DNA of 64,000 nucleotides from JAJZEO01 sp964477345 (GCA_964477345.1 CAYZDL010000001.1:124001-188000); one strand, 5' to 3'. Shown: positions 50,875-60,102, counted from the stretch's first letter. Notes: a model not told the origin generated them from the letters alone. A program made the numbers and translations.

Positions 50875-52245
50875 CTACTTGATTAGTAGTTCACTTTCTT
50901 GATTAAGTTTTTCAGAAAGTTTAAAGCTCTCACGGGTGATGTCGCCGGCCCCCATCATTAAAACAATATCGCCGGGCTGAACAATTTTTAGTAGATAGGG
51001 AGTCAAACTTTCTGTGGGAACATATTGAAATTCTGTTTCTTTTTCAAGGGCATCAAGAAAATTCTCCGTGGTTATCAACCCATCAGGAGATTCTCCAGCC
51101 TCACAGATTTCAGTGACGATTAGGTTCTCCGAAATTTTTGAGAGTGCCTCGATAAACTCTTCAATAAGTGAAGCCACACGGGTGTATCGATGAGGTTGGA
51201 CTACTTTTATGACCCGTTTTAATGGAAAAGCCCTCTGGGCAGCACCCACAGTCTCCAAAATCTCCTTTGGATGATGAGCATAGTCATCAATAACGTAAAT
51301 GTTATTTTTCTCACTTTTGACTTCCATGCGTCTTTTCACACCTTTAAAGGAGGAAAAAGCCACTTTGATCGCCTCATGAGGAACTCCAAGTCTACTCGCA
51401 AGTGCATAAACACCGGTGGCATTTAATACATTATGTCTGCCTACCAATGAAAGACGAATATCACGAAGGACTTTGTTCTCATCGATGATATCAAACACCA
51501 TTCCAAAGCCGTCTTCTACAATGTTTTCTGCACGAACATCTGCACCTGAAGAAAACCCAAAAGTTGTCCCATCCAAAGCCCACTTTTTCAACGTAGGATC
51601 ATCGAAGTTGTAGACAAAGAGATTTCGATTCTGGATGAGACCGATAAATTCTTTGTAGGCTTCGAGTAAATCGTCATAGGTCTCCCAGTAATATCCTACG
51701 TGATCTGAATCAATATTATTGAGAATAGCTCCATAAGGATTTGTTTTAAGGAAGGAACCATCACTCTCATCCCCTTCAACGACAAAATACTCCCCTTCCC
51801 CACTCCAGCCATTTGCCTCCAAAGAGGGGCTGCACCCACCAATCGCATATGAGGGGGAAAAGTTCGCCACTTTCAAAACATGAGCCAATAATGAAGTGCA
51901 CGTCGTCTTTCCATGAGCTCCTGCAATCACAAGTTCTTTTTTCTCTGCCATGAGTGTCGAAAGTAGGTCGCTTCTATGCAAGATAGGGAGATTAAGTCTC
52001 TTGGCTTCAATATATTCAGGATTATCCTCTTTGATTGCGGTGCTATAGACGATTGTTTTTCCTTCAGTAACGTTGGAGCCTTTTTGAACGTAAGAGACAA
52101 CAGCCCCCCTTTCAGTCAACCCTTCTGTAATGGCCGAGCGTTTACTATCACTTCCACTCACTTTAATGTTTAAACCAAGCAAAATGTGAGCAAGAGCACT
52201 CATTCCTACGCCCCCTATGCCAATAAAATGATATCCCTCTTTCAC
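50875..52245 (-). CDS. murC: UDP-N-acetylmuramate-L-alanine ligase MurC (stand-alone)
   Basis: A 456-residue Mur ligase that adds the first amino acid to UDP-MurNAc. The Rossmann start is YHFIGIGGVGMSALAHILLG, the P-loop is IAGAHGKTTCTSLLAHVL, and the substrate and C-terminal blocks are VEGDESDGSFL and VIDDYAHHPKEI. In C. trachomatis MurC is fused to D-Ala-D-Ala ligase (CT762); here the protein ends at normal MurC length and ftsQ follows, so no Ddl domain is attached. It lies 9 bp downstream of murG. Confidence 0.96.
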   Translation of the reverse strand: MKEGYHFIGIGGVGMSALAHILLGLNIKVSGSDSKRSAITEGLTERGAVVSYVQKGSNVTEGKTIVYSTAIKEDNPEYIEAKRLNLPILHRSDLLSTLMAEKKELVIAGAHGKTTCTSLLAHVLKVANFSPSYAIGGCSPSLEANGWSGEGEYFVVEGDESDGSFLKTNPYGAILNNIDSDHVGYYWETYDDLLEAYKEFIGLIQNRNLFVYNFDDPTLKKWALDGTTFGFSSGADVRAENIVEDGFGMVFDIIDENKVLRDIRLSLVGRHNVLNATGVYALASRLGVPHEAIKVAFSSFKGVKRRMEVKSEKNNIYVIDDYAHHPKEILETVGAAQRAFPLKRVIKVVQPHRYTRVASLIEEFIEALSKISENLIVTEICEAGESPDGLITTENFLDALEKETEFQYVPTESLTPYLLKIVQPGDIVLMMGAGDITRESFKLSEKLNQESELLIK

Positions 52246-52254
52246 GATTCCCTC

Positions 52255-53310
52255 CTAGAGGACTCTAATATAGTCCGCAAGATTTTCTCTTTTTTCTTTG
52301 GCTTTATATTGAGAGAGAGATTGTCTCATAAGGAGGTGATTTTTTTCATCTTCTGAAAATATCTCCTCTATATGGAAGAGTAGTTTTTCTTCTAAACGAC
52401 TCTCTTTTAAATAGATCGCTCCACCAATTTCATCTTGCATAAAAAGAGCATTAAAGTCTTGATGACTATCGAGAGATTTTGGAAAGGGGATAAGAATCGC
52501 AGGACATTCAAAAATGAGCATTTCACGAATTGCTCCCGCACCTGCACGACAAATCGCAAGGTCAGCCGCCTTATAGGCAAGGTCCATCTCTTTGATAAAA
52601 GTAGAGACAAAAGCCCTAATTTTGTGTTTTCGATAAAAGGTCAATGCTCTTTCTACATCACCCGTGATATGGATTACTTGAAACTTTTCCTCTAGCTTTA
52701 CACAGGCGTCAAACCAAGCTTCTGAGATCTTCTGAGCTCCTTGTGAACCCCCAAAAATCAAAAAAACCCTAACCCCCTGCTCGAGCCCAAAACTTGCAAT
52801 TGCCTCTTTTTTTGTGATCTCGGATCTCTTTTCTTTCAAGGCATAATTAATAAAAGTCGGCTTTCCTTGGAGCCTATTTTTGGAAGGATCAAAGTGAATA
52901 AAGACGTGCTGAGCCCACCTTGAAAAAAACCGATTAATTTTTCCTGGTAGAGTATTTAATTCGACAATATCAAAAGGGATACCAAGGGACCATGCTGCTA
53001 AAACAACAGGCAGCGAATGAAAACTTCCAAACCCGATGACTCGATTGGCTTTTGAGTTTTTCAACGCTCTGCGCGCTTGCCAAAACCCTTTTAAGATCTT
53101 CTTTAATCCGAAGAAAAACCCTTTGGAAAAGTTCGCCCCATCAACGTCGGTGTAATCTCTTCCAGATTTATCAAAAAATCGATTCTCTGAAAGCAACACC
53201 CCCATGTATTCAATCTTGCAATTTGGATCTTTTTGAAGTTCATCTCCTAAGGTCATTGCAGGAATGATGTGCCCACCTGTTCCTCCTGCAGCAATCACTA
53301 TTTTCTTCAT
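52255..53310 (-). CDS. murG: MurG N-acetylglucosaminyltransferase
   Basis: A 351-residue GT28 enzyme that converts lipid I to lipid II at the inner face of the membrane. It has the two-domain GT-B fold with KIVIAAGGTGGHIIPAMTLG at the start, IGFGSFHSLPVVLAAW in the first domain, and LIFGGSQGAQKISEAW with CRAGAGAIREMLIFECPAIL in the UDP-binding domain. Residues are conserved and length normal. Start overlaps ftsW by ATGA; murC begins 9 bp after its stop. Confidence 0.96.
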   Translation of the reverse strand: MKKIVIAAGGTGGHIIPAMTLGDELQKDPNCKIEYMGVLLSENRFFDKSGRDYTDVDGANFSKGFFFGLKKILKGFWQARRALKNSKANRVIGFGSFHSLPVVLAAWSLGIPFDIVELNTLPGKINRFFSRWAQHVFIHFDPSKNRLQGKPTFINYALKEKRSEITKKEAIASFGLEQGVRVFLIFGGSQGAQKISEAWFDACVKLEEKFQVIHITGDVERALTFYRKHKIRAFVSTFIKEMDLAYKAADLAICRAGAGAIREMLIFECPAILIPFPKSLDSHQDFNALFMQDEIGGAIYLKESRLEEKLLFHIEEIFSEDEKNHLLMRQSLSQYKAKEKRENLADYIRVL

Positions 53311-54422
53311 ACAGCTGACCTCAGTTGTGATTTTCTTTCTCTAATTGTCGTGATGTGAATATTGATAAGAAGGGCGATCATGATCATATTTGACCACAAA
53401 GAGGATCCTCCTTGACTAAAGAAAGGCAAATTGGTTCCTTTACTCGGCAAAACACCCGAAACAACACCTAAATTGAGAAATGCCTGAAACGCAATCATAA
53501 AAGTGAGAACCGATGCAAGATAGTGTCCCCAAACATCAGGGCTTGCACTTGCTATCCGAAATCCTAAAAGGGCGATACCTACATAAAGCAGTATTAAACA
53601 GCAAATCCCAATAAATCCAAATTCTTCAGCATATATAGCTGCAATGTAGTCGGATCTTGCCTCTGGTAGATAATTGAGCTTTTGTAAACTTTCCCCAAGA
53701 CCCCTTCCAAAAAACCCTCCCGAACCTGCAGCAATTTTTGCCTGATACGGCTGATGCCCTTTCCCAAGTAAATCGGCTTCTGGATGAAGATAAATATAAA
53801 TACGATCGCGCGCATGCTTCATATTGTACGCGAGAGTCACACCACTCATGACAACAATCGTAATTGGAATGACCCAATAGACCCATTTAACCTTTGTGAG
53901 GAAAAACAATACAACCAAGGTCGTGAGCAGTATCGCCGCTGTTCCATTGTCTGGCTCAATAACAATCATAAAAATCGGAATCATGAAAGGGATCTGCCAT
54001 TTCACAAACGACCAAAATGTTTTATCGGTCTGCCTTGTTTTCATCAAATAGAGGTAAAAGAGGGGGAGAATCACCTTTGCAAACTCTGAAGGTTGTAGAG
54101 AGATTCCCCCTATATTCACCCAACGGTGGGCTCCATTAATTTGCATCCCAATTTTTGGAATAAAGACAGCAGCAAGAAGGATTACCAGCCCCCCGAAAAA
54201 CAAGGGTGAATAGGTAATCATTTTTCGATACCCAAAGGCAAAAACTACTGAGGAGAGAATAAGTCCAATCAAAGAAAAGCTGATCTGCTTGAGCATTGCA
54301 AAATGGGGATCAATTAAACTCTCCCTTCCCATGATCTCTGCTGATGTTGTATTGAAAATCATAATTAGTCCAACAGAGAAGAGGAAGAGAATTAAGGCAA
54401 ATAACGTTATAATCGTCTTCAT
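53307..54422 (-). CDS. ftsW: SEDS-family glycosyltransferase FtsW
   Basis: A 371-residue polytopic protein with about ten transmembrane helices. SEDS signatures are visible: GAHRWVNIGGISLQPSEFAKV, LIVIEPDNGTAAILL-type (here FMIVIEPDNGTAAILLTTLV), and NLGVVSGVLPSKGTNLPFFSQGGSS near the end. It polymerises lipid II with a class B PBP during septal peptidoglycan synthesis, which in chlamydiae forms a transient division ring. Start lies 12 bp after the nlpD stop; the 3' end overlaps murG. Confidence 0.95.
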   Translation of the reverse strand: MKTIITLFALILFLFSVGLIMIFNTTSAEIMGRESLIDPHFAMLKQISFSLIGLILSSVVFAFGYRKMITYSPLFFGGLVILLAAVFIPKIGMQINGAHRWVNIGGISLQPSEFAKVILPLFYLYLMKTRQTDKTFWSFVKWQIPFMIPIFMIVIEPDNGTAAILLTTLVVLFFLTKVKWVYWVIPITIVVMSGVTLAYNMKHARDRIYIYLHPEADLLGKGHQPYQAKIAAGSGGFFGRGLGESLQKLNYLPEARSDYIAAIYAEEFGFIGICCLILLYVGIALLGFRIASASPDVWGHYLASVLTFMIAFQAFLNLGVVSGVLPSKGTNLPFFSQGGSSLWSNMIMIALLINIHITTIRERKSQLRSAV

Positions 54423-54434
54423 TTACAGAATGTC

Positions 54435-55106
54435 TCACTGTATTCGCAAACGGTCACCCGGTTTCAACTTCTTGGCTTTTGCCTCATCTAGATTATTTAA
54501 TCTAAGAAGTTCTTCCACACGGATCTTGTTCTTGATGGCGATTGTCCAAGGATTATCGCCATTCTTGACGACATAGTACTTGACCTCTTTAGCAACAGTG
54601 GGAGCTGCTTTGACAACACTTGGCAGCGTACCACCACCCAACGGTATATTCAAAATTTGGCCAATATGTAATCGGCTATGGGTCAATCCGTTCACCCGCA
54701 TGATCTCTTCGACAGTCGTCTGATTGACTTTTGCGATCTTTTCAAGCACATCTCCCTGTCGTACAATAACTTCCTTCATTAATGGATGTGTTGATTTCTT
54801 CTCTTGAGATGAGATGGCAGGAGTTGGCTCAATTAAATTAGAAACCATTTTCTTAACTTCCACAGGTTCAATCTCCTTAACCTCATCCTGAGCCATGTAT
54901 TTACTCAAAATTTGATCGACTTGATCGATTGCCGTCACTTCATCCCTTTTCTTGGAGCCTGTTTCCTCTATCTTCTCATTTTTTTTTACTTCATTGAGTT
55001 TAGCAAGTTCTATTGAAGATGCCGGCTTAATACCGAACACAAATAAAGCAACAACCAGCCCTACATTAACGAGAACCGCAACAAGTACTGTATCCCTTCG
55101 ATTCAT
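54435..55106 (-). CDS. nlpD: LysM-domain envelope protein (NlpD-like, no peptidase domain)
   Basis: A 223-residue protein anchored by an N-terminal helix (TVLVAVLVNVGLVVALFVFG) with a long charged linker and two LysM domains: EVIVRQGDVLEKIAKVNQT with LHIGQILNIP, and KYYVVKNGDNPWTIAIKNK with LKPGDRLRIQ. LysM binds GlcNAc in peptidoglycan. The M23 peptidase domain of classical NlpD is absent, so it is probably a binding or scaffolding factor and not a hydrolase activator. Its start lies inside the end of murD (41-bp overlap). Position between murD and ftsW matches CT759 of C. trachomatis. Confidence 0.88.
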   Translation of the reverse strand: MNRRDTVLVAVLVNVGLVVALFVFGIKPASSIELAKLNEVKKNEKIEETGSKKRDEVTAIDQVDQILSKYMAQDEVKEIEPVEVKKMVSNLIEPTPAISSQEKKSTHPLMKEVIVRQGDVLEKIAKVNQTTVEEIMRVNGLTHSRLHIGQILNIPLGGGTLPSVVKAAPTVAKEVKYYVVKNGDNPWTIAIKNKIRVEELLRLNNLDEAKAKKLKPGDRLRIQ

Positions 55107-56298
55107 GGATTTTCTTTATGTCCCTTTTAAAAGCTTCCCCTCGCTCCATATAATTCTGAAACATATCAAAACTCGAACACCCTGGTGCAAGCAGTAGAGT
55201 ATCACCTCTCTTTGCATGTTGCAATCCTTTTTGAATGGCTTCCTCTAGTGTCTCGACAATAACAGAGCTTGTATTTTTTGATAACTCACTTGCAATAACG
55301 TATTTACTCTGTCCAAGCAACATTACAGCGCGAGCTTTATTTTCAATGAGGTCAGCGATGGGAGCCATGCTTACCCCTTTGTTGATGCCACCCATGATCA
55401 AAATAACTTTGCCTTCTATGCTCCGAAGGGCATGCTCAAGAGATGCAATGTTGGTGGCCTTGCTGTCATTGATACATTTTACACCATCAATCTCATCTAC
55501 GTACTCAAGACGGTGTTCAAGTGGTTTAAAAGCAGCCACCTTTTGATTAAATGCTTCTCTACTTAGACCAAAATGCTCACATGCTTTCCATGCTGCTTCA
55601 AGATTCGGAAGGAAAGAATGAAATTCTCCCCCTTTTTTAAGTAAATTCCGAATCGAGTACTTTGCTTCTTGATAAGCCTCCATTGAGCCATGCCAATCGA
55701 TATGATCAGGGGTAATATTCAAAATAATTGCCACATCTAAAGAGGGTTTACTCATCGTCATTAATTGAAATGAACTCAATTCAATCACTAAAATCTCGTC
55801 AGGGGAAATCGCCTCTACCAGGGAAATTACAGGCAATCCAATGTTTCCGACAGCATGAGCTTTTAAAACCTGAGCTTTAGGTTTCTCAGACTGCGGGTCT
55901 TCGATTTTCGCGAAATTTTGCATCGGCAACCTGATAAATCCAAAGCTCTGGTTCAGAACTTGCGCAATTAATGAGACAGTTGTGCTCTTTCCATTAGTCC
56001 CGGTGACTCCAATGGCAGGGTTGTTGATCTGCCTTAAAGCAAGCTCAACCTCTCCAATCACCTCTATACCAGCAGACCTAGCCGCAAGCACTTGGGTGTG
56101 ATCGAGCTTAACGCCAGGAGAAATAACCACTAGATCAAAATCAAATGGGACAAAATCGTGATTTTCCTCAAATAATGGACACAAGACATCTTTATTCAAT
56201 GATTTGTCGACAGCAACCACTGCAATTTCTTTTTTTATCAAATAATCGATGACAGCTTTTCCACTGACACCACATCCAACAACTAGTACTTTTTTCAT
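55066..56298 (-). CDS. murD: UDP-N-acetylmuramoylalanine-D-glutamate ligase
   Basis: From the ATG at 56298 the protein is 410 aa and begins KKVLVVGCGVSGKAVIDYL; the longer frame to 56418 lies inside mraY and is rejected. Key motifs are the P-loop IGVTGTNGKSTTVSLIAQVL, ITPDHIDWHGSMEAY and INDSKATNIASLEHAL. It adds D-Glu to UDP-MurNAc-L-Ala. The ATG overlaps the mraY stop (ATGA). The C-terminal tail (ESKGYSTCCGSR) reads into nlpD by 41 bp, longer than a typical MurD end. Confidence 0.95.
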   Translation of the reverse strand: MKKVLVVGCGVSGKAVIDYLIKKEIAVVAVDKSLNKDVLCPLFEENHDFVPFDFDLVVISPGVKLDHTQVLAARSAGIEVIGEVELALRQINNPAIGVTGTNGKSTTVSLIAQVLNQSFGFIRLPMQNFAKIEDPQSEKPKAQVLKAHAVGNIGLPVISLVEAISPDEILVIELSSFQLMTMSKPSLDVAIILNITPDHIDWHGSMEAYQEAKYSIRNLLKKGGEFHSFLPNLEAAWKACEHFGLSREAFNQKVAAFKPLEHRLEYVDEIDGVKCINDSKATNIASLEHALRSIEGKVILIMGGINKGVSMAPIADLIENKARAVMLLGQSKYVIASELSKNTSSVIVETLEEAIQKGLQHAKRGDTLLLAPGCSSFDMFQNYMERGEAFKRDIKKIHESKGYSTCCGSR

Positions 56299-57461
56299 TG
56301 AAATTTTAGAGAGGCTATTCCAAGCAGTGCAAACAAGAGTCCTAACATCCAAAATCGGATTACGACCTTTGATTCGTGCCACCCCTTCATCTGAAAGTGG
56401 TGGTGAATCGGTGCACAAAGGAACACCCTCTTTCCTCCTCTATAACGAAAACTCAACACTTGAATCATCACTGAAAGGGTCTCTATAACAAAGACACCTC
56501 CAATCAGTGCGAGTAAAAACTCCCTTCTAAGTAATATGGCTGCAACTCCAAGGATTCCCCCAAGCGCTAGTGAACCTGTATCTCCCATAAACACTTCTGC
56601 AGGATAAGCANNNNNNNNNNCAACAGCACAAAGAAATACAGCAATTTCGGAGGCACCCTCGATATAAATGATATTTAAATAGCTTGCAAAAACAATATGA
56701 TTCGATAAAAAGGCGACAATCGCAAGGACCACTGACGTCAACATCACTAAACCCGAGGCAAGGCCATCAAGACCATCGGTAAGATTCACTGCATTCGCAG
56801 TTCCGGAGATTACAATCAACGACAGAAAAAAACAACCTAAAAGCCCAACCCCCGTAACCACAATCGGCTTTTTTATAAAAGGAATGTAGTAATGAGTTGC
56901 ATATTCTTTAACAGAAAGCTCCCTCATCGCCTGTGTAGTTTGTTCGATATGCACTTTGGCTTTAGGAGGTTTAAGAGGGGCATTATTGGTGACAACGGGC
57001 AAAAGCAAATAGGCCGACAAGGCAATTCCCAAAACCAATTGAAACAACATCTTAACTTTCGGTAAAACACCCTCTTTCTTGCCTCTAATTTTCAAATAAT
57101 CGTCGATAGCTCCTAATAATCCTAGCCAAAGCATTGTAAAAATCAATATCCATGAGAAGACATGGGTTAAATCAATCCAAATCAGCGCAGATATGAGGAT
57201 CGTCGTAATAAAAAGAAGCCCTCCCATACTGGGAATCTGCTCACTCTTTTTGTACCCATCCGCTAATACGGCAACGCTACCGACTCGCATCTTGTGACCA
57301 ATCCGCAAACGGGCTAAAGAGGCAATAAATCCTTTCCCGAAGAGGATCGTCATAATGAGTGTAGAAAATGCACAAGCGACCATTCTGAAAGAGACATAAC
57401 AAAAAACGTGGGGCAACTTAAATCCCAATGCCGTCAACCAATTTACTAATCCTAAAACCAT
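56295..57461 (-). CDS. mraY: Phospho-MurNAc-pentapeptide transferase MraY (with internal gap)
   Basis: A polytopic enzyme that makes lipid I from UDP-MurNAc-pentapeptide and undecaprenyl phosphate. Visible motifs are GAIDDYLKIRGKKEGV, NAVNLTDGLDGLASG and AYPAEVFMGDTGSLALGG, plus HHHFQMKGW near the C-terminus. Ten Ns (56611-56620) interrupt it just before AYPAEVFMGD. The conserved GAxLGFLWFN-type loop expected there is missing. Comparison with E. coli MraY suggests about 31 bases are really absent, which would keep the frame. The gene follows the SDR gene by 1 bp and overlaps murD. Confidence 0.95.
   Translation of the reverse strand: MVLGLVNWLTALGFKLPHVFCYVSFRMVACAFSTLIMTILFGKGFIASLARLRIGHKMRVGSVAVLADGYKKSEQIPSMGGLLFITTILISALIWIDLTHVFSWILIFTMLWLGLLGAIDDYLKIRGKKEGVLPKVKMLFQLVLGIALSAYLLLPVVTNNAPLKPPKAKVHIEQTTQAMRELSVKEYATHYYIPFIKKPIVVTGVGLLGCFFLSLIVISGTANAVNLTDGLDGLASGLVMLTSVVLAIVAFLSNHIVFASYLNIIYIEGASEIAVFLCAVXXXXAYPAEVFMGDTGSLALGGILGVAAILLRREFLLALIGGVFVIETLSVMIQVLSFRYRGGKRVFLCAPIHHHFQMKGWHESKVVIRFWMLGLLFALLGIASLKFQ
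56611..56620. other. Assembly gap (10 N) inside mraY
   Basis: A fixed-size placeholder. The missing protein segment is the conserved cytoplasmic loop between LFLCAV (here VFLCAV) and NAYPAEVFMGD; about 31 bases would restore it without a frameshift. Confidence 0.9.
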
Positions 57462-57462
57462 A

Positions 57463-58068
57463 TTATCGTCCTTCTGCCAGTATAACCGTCCCCGTCACCT
57501 CTGATTCGAGAGCCTTTCTGTAGGCTTTTGCGACCACATCACCCGTTACAACTGGCATGCCATCTAGATCTTTTCCACCGTACCGAACCTGAGAATCCAT
57601 TAGTAACTCGGGAGAAACAACATTAATCCGGAATCGATCCTTCATTTCGAAAGCAACATTGACAACGAATTTCTCTAAAGCTACATTGACCAACGCAGGT
57701 ATTGTGATATTAGGGATCAATAGACGAGCCATACTACCGGTAGTCAAAGTAATGCTTCCCCCCTTTTTTAAGTAGGACATGCCGACTCTTACGACATTGA
57801 TCTGCCCCATCAACTTAGAGTCAATGGAGATTTTAAATTGCTCATCTGTCGCATCTTTAAAAGGAACCGGGATTGATTTTCCAGCCATACAGAGAATATG
57901 ATCGCATTGACCAATCTTTTTAAACAACTTTTCTATCGAATCTTTATCAGTGATATCTACGGGATACTCTTTACTCGATCTACTACAGACAATAAGGTCG
58001 CCAACCGTTTTTAACTCTTCAATCACATATTTGCCAATATCACCTTTGCCAATCAATACGATCTTCAT
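57463..58068 (-). CDS. Atypical short-chain dehydrogenase inserted in the mur cluster
   Basis: A 201-residue Rossmann protein. The ATG at 58068 overlaps the murF stop (ATGA) and opens KIVLIGKGDIGKYVIEEL, a short nucleotide-binding loop. Other SDR features are HILCMAGKSIPVPFKD (the NAG-like motif) and GGSITLTTGSMARLL (catalytic Ser region). The usual YxxxK is changed: in LVNVALEKFVV the Lys is kept but the Tyr position is Val, as in a small subgroup of short SDR proteins. The substrate is unknown. It sits between murF and mraY, which are neighbours in C. trachomatis. Confidence 0.85.
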   Translation of the reverse strand: MKIVLIGKGDIGKYVIEELKTVGDLIVCSRSSKEYPVDITDKDSIEKLFKKIGQCDHILCMAGKSIPVPFKDATDEQFKISIDSKLMGQINVVRVGMSYLKKGGSITLTTGSMARLLIPNITIPALVNVALEKFVVNVAFEMKDRFRINVVSPELLMDSQVRYGGKDLDGMPVVTGDVVAKAYRKALESEVTGTVILAEGR

Positions 58069-59324
58069 TCTTTCGGTACAATCTCCCATAATTTGTGGTA
58101 ATTTGACCCCTTGACCAAAACGACATCCCCTTCTCGAGCCCTCTCTTTCATCGCCTTTTCAAGATCATCGCGCGTTACGAATAAATCGACCTTTTTTCCT
58201 GCGCTCTTAAATAGATCGACCATCGGTTGACATTCTTGGCCAAGACAGAGGAGCTCATCGGCAATCGACAATGCCTCGCGTGCAATGCTTCTGTGGGCCC
58301 CTAAACTAAATTCCCCTAACTCCCCAATACCACCAAAAACGATGATCTTTCGCCCCTTTGCTTCAGGTAAATTTCTTAAAGCTGCAATCGTAGATTTAGG
58401 GCTTGCATTGTAGGAATCGTTGACAAACGTAATTCCTTTAATTTGAACTTTTTCAAATCGTCTTTCAAAGGTCTTCAAGGAAGGGAGTTTTCTTCTAATT
58501 TCTTCTTCAGAAAGCCCCAGATGTAAAGCCATCTCAATCGCCCCCATGAGGCATTCATTCATATGCTCAGCATCAAAGGGTAGGACGAAATTCGACCCAA
58601 GAGGATAAAGTGTGTGATCGCATAAACATGCCTCTTGAACAGCTTCAAAGAGCGCTGCGTCAGTATGAATCACTGCATACTCAGTAGCCTCACACAAAAT
58701 GGATCCCTTTTCTTTAGCTACTTCATCCATTGTTTTAAAAGGTGACCCCTCGCCAAAGTAATGGGTAAGCGAAATCGAGCTCAATATGACGTAGTTAGGT
58801 GGAGCTATATCAACAAGTTTGGAAATCTCCCCAGGACACGTCATTGCCATCTCCAAAATCAGGTAATCTTCATCACCTTTCGCATTGAGGACAACTAAAG
58901 GCAAGGTGCGTTGAGAATTGTAGTTCATCGGTGGGTAGCCCACTTTGAATTTTTCCGAAAGCAGCTGTGTTAGAAAATGCCGAGTCGTTGTCTTCCCCAA
59001 ACTTCCAGTAATCCCAATCACTTTGCAGCTGTATTCTTGCATCGCCATTTTGGCTAATTTATGCATCGCACTCAAAACATCTTCTACCCGAAACAGGGTC
59101 ATCGAAAAATCGGGCCCCTCATAATCGTTTGGAACTATCGCAGCAAAGGCACCTCTATTGGCGACATCTTGAAGAAAATTGACACCATCAGAACGCTCTC
59201 CTTTCAAAGCAAAAAAAAGGGCTCCAGTGACAACCTGGCGACTATCTTGGACACAGACTGATATAGGAAGATGAGGTACATCCTTAACTCCTAACCATTT
59301 TGCAATTTTTGTAAGAGTCAGCAT
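58065..59324 (-). CDS. murF: UDP-MurNAc-tripeptide-D-Ala-D-Ala ligase
   Basis: A 419-residue Mur ligase that completes the pentapeptide. The N-terminal MurF domain shows CVQDSRQVVTGALFFALKGE; the central P-loop is GITGSLGKTTTRHFLTQLL, with Ser in place of the first Asn; the C-terminal domain has FVNDSYNASPKSTIAALRNL and VLVKGSNYHKLW. It is the first gene of the leftward Mur/Fts run murF-SDR-mraY-murD-nlpD-ftsW-murG-murC-ftsQ. The gap upstream (59325-59370) is only 46 bp to the membrane protein gene. Confidence 0.95.
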   Translation of the reverse strand: MLTLTKIAKWLGVKDVPHLPISVCVQDSRQVVTGALFFALKGERSDGVNFLQDVANRGAFAAIVPNDYEGPDFSMTLFRVEDVLSAMHKLAKMAMQEYSCKVIGITGSLGKTTTRHFLTQLLSEKFKVGYPPMNYNSQRTLPLVVLNAKGDEDYLILEMAMTCPGEISKLVDIAPPNYVILSSISLTHYFGEGSPFKTMDEVAKEKGSILCEATEYAVIHTDAALFEAVQEACLCDHTLYPLGSNFVLPFDAEHMNECLMGAIEMALHLGLSEEEIRRKLPSLKTFERRFEKVQIKGITFVNDSYNASPKSTIAALRNLPEAKGRKIIVFGGIGELGEFSLGAHRSIAREALSIADELLCLGQECQPMVDLFKSAGKKVDLFVTRDDLEKAMKERAREGDVVLVKGSNYHKLWEIVPKE

Positions 59325-59370
59325 GGGTTAATTGTAATAAACTTATGTTTAGGAATCAAGTGAAAGGAGG

Positions 59371-60102
59371 TTACTTATCACAATCATCGGAGTCGATGCT
59401 ATCGACCCTCTTACTTTTCTTAATAAAGAGAGGTGCAAGGACAGCAACAATGAAGAGACCGTAAATGATCAAAATTCTCGGAGACATTAACTCTCTTTCT
59501 GAAAAGCCTTCGCTTACAAGATGCCCTAATTCTCGCCCTGCTGATGTCAAAATGAAAATAGAGGGGAGACTCCCTAATACCGTTGTCCAAGTAAATTTAA
59601 AAAGGGAGATTCGAGTAAACCCAAGAGCAATACTAATGGCTCCAAAAGGGAAAAAAGGGACAACACGAAGAAAAACTAGGTACCCATCTTGATATTTTTC
59701 AAACCCCTTTTGGATTTTTGTAATCCACTTCCCCTCTTTATTCTTCAACAAATCTTTAAAAGCATGCCTTGAGGCGACAAACAGAATTATCCCTCCTAAT
59801 GCGAGAGAAACTAAGACAATAAAGAATGCAATTGGTTGAACAAAGATAAAACCTGCAACCATATCCAGAACTAAGAGACCTGGAATCAAAGTAGCGGTAA
59901 CGATCAAATAGATCAAAAAAAAGATGACAAGCGATAAAAAAGGGTGGCTTGCAACAAAAAAAATTATCTCTTCTTGAAAATAAGCAATCTGCTCAAATTT
60001 TAAATACTTAGTTCCCCCAAAAGCAATGAAAAGAATCCCTACTAAAAATAGCGAGATCAAGGGGATCAATTTACGAACACCTGCGGGAAACGGTCGTCTC
60101 AT
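59371..60102 (-). CDS. TVP38/TMEM64 (DedA-like) membrane protein
   Basis: A 243-residue inner-membrane protein with five to six hydrophobic segments and the family core FLRVVPFFPFGAISIALGFTR followed by TVLGSLPSIFILTSAGRELG. TVP38/DedA relatives are linked to lipid scrambling and membrane homeostasis in bacteria and eukaryotes. The preceding block IPGLLVLDMVAGFIFVQPIA fits the re-entrant loop region. The C-terminus is short and acidic (SKRVDSIDSDDCDK). It is next to murF on the same strand and might share its transcript. The substrate has not been identified. Confidence 0.87.
   Translation of the reverse strand: MRRPFPAGVRKLIPLISLFLVGILFIAFGGTKYLKFEQIAYFQEEIIFFVASHPFLSLVIFFLIYLIVTATLIPGLLVLDMVAGFIFVQPIAFFIVLVSLALGGIILFVASRHAFKDLLKNKEGKWITKIQKGFEKYQDGYLVFLRVVPFFPFGAISIALGFTRISLFKFTWTTVLGSLPSIFILTSAGRELGHLVSEGFSERELMSPRILIIYGLFIVAVLAPLFIKKSKRVDSIDSDDCDK

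Noticed and set aside
55066..56418. 40-residue upstream extension of murD
   Set aside because: It lies within the end of mraY; the ATG at 56298 overlaps the mraY stop in the ATGA arrangement used throughout this cluster.
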